A stretch of DNA of 15,756 nucleotides from WJLY01 sp964399265 (GTDB lineage Bacteria > Joyebacterota > Joyebacteria > Joyebacterales > Joyebacteraceae). Shown here one piece after another: positions 12,123 through 15,756 of the stretch. The stretch lies in NCBI GenBank assembly GCA_964399265.1, contig CAYNQF010000062.1, positions 1 through 15,756 on the forward strand. The letters run 5' to 3'. Positions within the stretch are counted from its first letter, which is position 1, and the number at the start of each line of letters is the position of its first letter. Position numbers and translations under genes: made by a program. The notes below the pieces were generated by a model that saw only the letters and a list, made by a program, of their open reading frames with translations, ran no database searches and was not told the origin of the DNA.

Positions 12123-15100
12123 ATGTCCAGCGCGATGAAGCGTGGAGCGATGTGCATGGTATTGGCCGTCCTTTTCGCGGCCGCATCGGCGTCGGCCGAG
12201 CCGGTCACCTTCAAGTTCCAGCCCCCAGAGAGCATGAAGGTCGACTCCGTCTCTCTCCGGGGTGACTTCAACAACTGGGGCGAGACCCCGATGGAGAAGG
12301 GGGACAACGGAGTCTGGAGCGTCACCGTCGACCTCACTCCCGGGGAGCACCAGTACAAGTTTTACATCAACGGCGCGTGGCCGCAGGACATGTCCACGTG
12401 GTTGGACGGAGGTCCAGTGGACCCCGAAGCAGACGGCTACGTTGACGACGCCAACGGCGGCCTCAACGCGGTGAGGAACGTGGGCGGCAACAAGCCCGCC
12501 CAGAAGCAGACGTTCGAGGCCGCGCCGCCTCTCAAGGACGGGTATGTGCGGATCCACTATCACCGTCCGAAGGGCGGGTACGGCGGCTGGGGTCTGCACG
12601 TCTGGCAGGACGTGGTTCCCGTAGTTGAGTGGACGAGCCCGCTGCCTCCCACCGGGCAGGACAACTTCGGGCTCTACTGGGACGTCGAGCTCAAGAAGGA
12701 CGCCAAGAGCGTGGGCTTCATAATCCACAAGGGCGACACAAAGGATCCCGGGCCCGACATGTTCATCGACCTTGCCAAGCAGGGCCGTGAGGTATGGATA
12801 GTGTCCGGGTCGTCCGTCATCAACACGGAGGAGCCCGACGTGTCATCTCTCGCCTTCGGAAATCTCGACCGTCAGCGCGCTCACTGGGTGAATCGCTCGA
12901 CGATCGCCTGGAAGGTGCCGTCGTCTGACGGCGACGTCTTCAAGCTGCACGTCGGAGGCACCGACGCTCTCAAGCTGACGGCGGACGGTGTGACGGGCGG
13001 TCAGGACATCGTCCTCACGATGACGGGCGGCAACCTTCCGAGAGAGATCCTCGCCAAGTACCCATACCTGGTGGGCAGCAAGGAACTCCAGCTGCCGCAG
13101 GACGCGCTCGACAAGGTGCCGGACTATCTGAAGCATGAGGTGGCGGTCTCGGTAACGGGGCCGGACGGCGTCGTGAAGGACGCGACCGGTCTGCAGATTC
13201 CCGGCGTTCTGGACGACATCTTCGCCTACGACGGGCCGCTCGGCGTGAACTGGGACGGAGGGGTGCCGACCGTCAGGGTGTGGGCACCGACCGCTCAGAA
13301 GGTGTGGCTTCACGTGTTCGACTCGTCGGACGCTCCCGAGGAGTCTGGCGTCCTCGATATGACCGAGGATGCCGGAGTGTGGAGCGTCGCCGGCACAGCC
13401 GATTGGAGGGGCAAGTACTACCTCTACGAAGTAAAGGTGTATGTGCCGTCGACCCACGCCGTCGAGAGGAACATGGTGACCGACCCGTATTCGCGGGGAC
13501 TGTCGATGAACAGCGTACGGAGCGAGTTCGTCGACCTCGACGACCCGTCTCTGAAGCCCGACGGATGGGATACGCTCGTGAAGCCTCCGCTCGATGCACC
13601 GGAGGACATCGTCATATACGAGATGCACGTGCGTGACTTCAGCTCGAACGATCCGACCGTGCCGGCCGAGCACGTCGGTACCTTCATGGCGTTCGCCGAC
13701 GATACGAACGGGGCACGGCATCTGACGGCTCTCGCCGAGGCCGGCCTCACGCACGTCCACCTGCTGCCCTCTTTCGACTTCGCGTCCGTAGATGAGGACA
13801 AGTCGACGTGGCAGAGCCCGGGCGACCTCTCGGTCTACCCGCCCGACTCCGACAAGCAGCAGGCCGCGGTGGCGCGCATTCAGAACGTCGACGGATTCAA
13901 CTGGGGGTACGATCCGTATCACTTCGGGGTCCCGGAGGGCAGCTATTCGACGGCGCCCGACGGCCCGGCCCGGATAGTCGAGTTCAGGACCATGGTCAAG
14001 GCGCTCGCCGACATGGGTCTCCGCGTCGTCATGGATGTCGTCTACAACCACACACACGAGGGCGGCCTGAGCGAGAAGTCAGTCTTCGACAAGATCGTGC
14101 CCGGTTACTACCACAGGCTCAACGCCGACGGGTTCGTGGAGACGAGCACATGCTGCCAGAACACCGCCAGCGAGAACTACATGATGGGACGCTTCATCGT
14201 CGATGACACGGTCCACTGGGCGCGCGACTATAAGGTGGACGGGTTCAGGTTCGACCTGATGGGCCACCACATGAAGAGCAACATGCTGGCGATCCAGGAC
14301 GCGCTTCACGCGCTCCGTCCCGAGACGGACGGCGTCGACGGAGAGAAGATCTACATCTACGGAGAGGGCTGGGACTTCGGCGAGGTGCAGGGCGGCAAGC
14401 GTGGCATCAACGCGACCCAGAAGAACATGGCGGGCACCGGCATCGGCACGTTCAACGACCGCATCCGCGACGCCGTTAGGGGAGGGTCTCCGTTCGGCGA
14501 CCGTCGTGACCAGGGATTCGCCACCGGCCTCTACACAGACCCGAGCGGATTCAACGGCTCGGGGCCAGCCGAGCGCGAGGCGCTGCTCAAGTCGATGGAC
14601 CGCATCCGCATTGGGATGGCCGGCAATCTGCGCAACTACCTCCTGATCGACTACCGCGGCAACGAGGTGCGCGGCGGCAACATGGACGGCGTGGGGTACA
14701 CGACCGACCCGCAGGAGGTCATCAACTACGTGTCGGCACACGACAACGAGACCTGGTTCGACAAGATCCAGTTCGCCGCGCCGAAGGACGCCACGATCGG
14801 CCAGCGAGTGCGCATGCAGAACCTCGGGCTCTCCGTGATTGCCCTGGGCGAGGGGATACCGTTCTTCCACGCCGGTTCCGACATGCTCCGTTCCAAGTCG
14901 ATGGACAGGGACAGCTACAATTCCGGCGACTGGTTCAACAAGGTCGACTGGTCGTACGAGGCCGACAACTTCGGCGTGGGGCTCCCGATAGCGGACAAGA
15001 ACCAGGACAGGTGGAACATCATGAGGCCGCTCCTTGCCCGCGCGGACATTACGCCCGACCACGACAGCATCATGGCGGGCGTCCACCACTTCAGGGAGCT

Positions 15101-15464
15101 TCTGGCTATCCGAAAGAGCACGGTACTTCTGAGGCTCAGGACCGGCTCGGATGTCGAGGCCCGCGTGCGCTTCCATAACGTGGGGCGCGACCAGATACCG
15201 GGTCTCATCGTCATGAGCGTATCGGACGTCGTGCCGGAGATGCGCTCCATCGACCCGAACTACAAGAGGATCGTCGTCGTACTCAACGGTACGCCGGACA
15301 CGCAGGTCTATGCCGTGCCCGACTGGAAGGGAACGGCGTTCGAGCTGCATCCCGTGCTCCAGACGTCCTACGACGAGGTAGTGAAACAGTCCGCCTACGA
15401 CGTCAAGAAGGGCGCGTTCAGCGTTCCGGCCATGACCGCCGCTGTGTTCGTTGAGCCGGAGTAA
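12123..15464 (+). CDS. Secreted GH13 pullulanase (debranching enzyme) with N-terminal glycan-binding modules
   Basis: A 1113-residue exported enzyme that hydrolyses alpha-1,6 branches in pullulan, starch and glycogen. ATG 12123 lies 5 nt after AGGAGG (12112-12117). Order: signal peptide (about 1-25, ASASAEP); AMPK/CBM48-like module (about 27-118, LRGDFNNWGE and HQYKFYINGAW); CBM41-like module (about 138-238, HVWQD and GFIIHKGDTKDPGPD); pullulanase N2 region (about 240-365); CBM48 (about 375-480, VRVWAPTAQKVWLHVFD); GH13 barrel (about 493-1000); and a C-terminal beta domain (about 1010-1113). GH13 motifs: DVVYNH (638-643), nucleophile Asp711 in GFRFDLMGHH, acid Glu748 in YGEGWDFG, Asp874 in SAHDNE. 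NWGYDP (593-598) is the pullulanase signature, and STCCQNTASE matches the PulA/limit-dextrinase branch (GH13_13). There is no lipobox or FlgD-like tail, so it is probably periplasmic or freely secreted. Confidence 0.95.
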   Translation: MSSAMKRGAMCMVLAVLFAAASASAEPVTFKFQPPESMKVDSVSLRGDFNNWGETPMEKGDNGVWSVTVDLTPGEHQYKFYINGAWPQDMSTWLDGGPVDPEADGYVDDANGGLNAVRNVGGNKPAQKQTFEAAPPLKDGYVRIHYHRPKGGYGGWGLHVWQDVVPVVEWTSPLPPTGQDNFGLYWDVELKKDAKSVGFIIHKGDTKDPGPDMFIDLAKQGREVWIVSGSSVINTEEPDVSSLAFGNLDRQRAHWVNRSTIAWKVPSSDGDVFKLHVGGTDALKLTADGVTGGQDIVLTMTGGNLPREILAKYPYLVGSKELQLPQDALDKVPDYLKHEVAVSVTGPDGVVKDATGLQIPGVLDDIFAYDGPLGVNWDGGVPTVRVWAPTAQKVWLHVFDSSDAPEESGVLDMTEDAGVWSVAGTADWRGKYYLYEVKVYVPSTHAVERNMVTDPYSRGLSMNSVRSEFVDLDDPSLKPDGWDTLVKPPLDAPEDIVIYEMHVRDFSSNDPTVPAEHVGTFMAFADDTNGARHLTALAEAGLTHVHLLPSFDFASVDEDKSTWQSPGDLSVYPPDSDKQQAAVARIQNVDGFNWGYDPYHFGVPEGSYSTAPDGPARIVEFRTMVKALADMGLRVVMDVVYNHTHEGGLSEKSVFDKIVPGYYHRLNADGFVETSTCCQNTASENYMMGRFIVDDTVHWARDYKVDGFRFDLMGHHMKSNMLAIQDALHALRPETDGVDGEKIYIYGEGWDFGEVQGGKRGINATQKNMAGTGIGTFNDRIRDAVRGGSPFGDRRDQGFATGLYTDPSGFNGSGPAEREALLKSMDRIRIGMAGNLRNYLLIDYRGNEVRGGNMDGVGYTTDPQEVINYVSAHDNETWFDKIQFAAPKDATIGQRVRMQNLGLSVIALGEGIPFFHAGSDMLRSKSMDRDSYNSGDWFNKVDWSYEADNFGVGLPIADKNQDRWNIMRPLLARADITPDHDSIMAGVHHFRELLAIRKSTVLLRLRTGSDVEARVRFHNVGRDQIPGLIVMSVSDVVPEMRSIDPNYKRIVVVLNGTPDTQVYAVPDWKGTAFELHPVLQTSYDEVVKQSAYDVKKGAFSVPAMTAAVFVEPE

Positions 15465-15507
15465 CGCGCCCGTCGCGTCGCGAGGACGCCGCATCGCGGG
15501 AAGGGGT

Positions 15508-15535
15508 GGGGGTCGGGCCGCAGGGTTCGACCCCC
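15508..15535 (+). terminator. Hairpin between the pullulanase and lipoprotein genes
   Basis: GGGGGTCG (15508-15515) pairs perfectly with CGACCCCC (15528-15535) around a 12-nt loop. No U-tract follows and the next gene's ribosome site is 8 bp away, so it could be a weak terminator, attenuator or stabiliser. Confidence 0.35.
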
Positions 15536-15556
15536 GCAGTTCGGAGGAGGGAAGAA

Positions 15557-15756
15557 ATGAGACCCCGGGGTATCTCTCTGCTGGCGCTCGCTCTGGCCCT
15601 GACGTTCGTTGCGACCGCTTGCTCGACCGGCGAGGAGAGGGCCGACTCCGACTCGCCGCCCGGTCGCTACGTGCTGTCCGGCAACGAGGGCGTGGCGCGA
15701 ATCCCCTTCGAGGTGTACCGCGACGAGATCGTGATGGACGGCCTGATAAACGGCAA
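15557..15756 (+). CDS. Lipoprotein, possibly aspartyl-protease-like, 3'-truncated
   Basis: The first 66 codons of an exported lipoprotein that runs off the window. ATG 15557 follows GGAGGAGGG (15543-15551) closely. Residues 1-21 form a short basic and hydrophobic signal, and VATAC at 18-22 is a lipobox with Cys22 as the lipidation site; an acidic, Ser-rich linker follows. The mature part reads RYVLSGNEGVARIPFEVYRD and then IVMDGLING. The IPFE...NG pattern resembles the start of retropepsin-like bacterial aspartyl proteases, where a DTGA active site usually follows soon after; here that would lie beyond the edge. So lipoprotein is fairly firm and aspartyl protease is tentative. Gly24 (CSTG) rather than Asp at position +2 of the mature protein favours outer-membrane sorting by the E. 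coli rule. Confidence 0.75.
   Translation, partial: MRPRGISLLALALALTFVATACSTGEERADSDSPPGRYVLSGNEGVARIPFEVYRDEIVMDGLING

Noticed and set aside
14079..15494. 471-codon minus-strand frame opposite the pullulanase gene
   Set aside because: Antisense to the catalytic domain with conserved GH13 motifs on the plus strand; no recognisable domain.
15519..15537. GGTTCGACC resembling a tRNA T-arm
   Set aside because: Only three base pairs form around the TTCGA loop, and no acceptor, anticodon or D-arm can be built from the flanks.
1..15756. Search for CRISPR arrays, insertion sequences, integrases, attachment sites or phage genes
   Set aside because: The only regular repeats are the in-frame FN3 units. 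I saw no transposase or integrase motif, no terminal inverted repeats and no spacer-like arrays.

Overview
The window is a GC-rich stretch with dense third-position G/C. It comes from a diderm bacterium: it encodes a TonB-dependent outer-membrane receptor, a periplasmic YfiR-type protein, several Sec-exported enzymes and a lipoprotein. The subtilase ends in a FlgD-Ig/type-IX-like C-terminal domain with a PNPF motif and a VASGIYF motif. That pattern is common in uncultured FCB-type phyla (Eisenbacteria, Krumholzibacteria, Latescibacteria and relatives), so such a lineage is my best guess; no marker gene here proves it. All convincing genes are on the + strand; the long minus-strand frames are shadows of G/C-rich codon positions.

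Layout. (1) Positions 1-4497 hold a three-gene signalling operon: the 3' part of a TonB-dependent receptor, a YfiR/DUF4154 periplasmic protein, and a membrane hybrid histidine kinase (TM-CHASE8-TM-HAMP-PAS-HisKA-HATPase-REC). One extra C in a run of six splits the kinase into two reading frames inside its PAS domain. (2) A near-consensus sigma-70 promoter (4531-4559) and a structured leader precede a 1212-residue secreted subtilase with a Kp43-type beta domain, five FN3 repeats and a C-terminal sorting-like domain, followed by a strong hairpin terminator. (3) An exported oligopeptidase B-like S9 peptidase lies at 8592-10724, with a palindrome and an extended -10 promoter upstream. (4) A promoter at 10810-10839 and an unusual 230-bp leader precede rsgA, the ribosome-assembly GTPase. 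The leader has a strong Shine-Dalgarno, a short or frameshifted reading frame, a direct repeat and nested inverted repeats. (5) A secreted GH13 pullulanase with N-terminal glycan-binding modules lies at 12123-15464. (6) The start of a lipoprotein, possibly an aspartyl-protease-like protein, runs off the right edge.

How it fits together. The first operon reads as a transenvelope sensor. In the known YfiBNR system, YfiR represses a CHASE8-bearing diguanylate cyclase; here the CHASE8 domain sits on a phosphorelay kinase instead. The rest is mainly an export-oriented set of polymer degraders (subtilase, oligopeptidase, pullulanase), each apparently with its own promoter. This suits a heterotroph that degrades protein and alpha-glucan, with the housekeeping gene rsgA between them. 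The most interesting points are the YfiR-CHASE8-kinase wiring, the homopolymer frameshift, and the unexplained leader ahead of rsgA.
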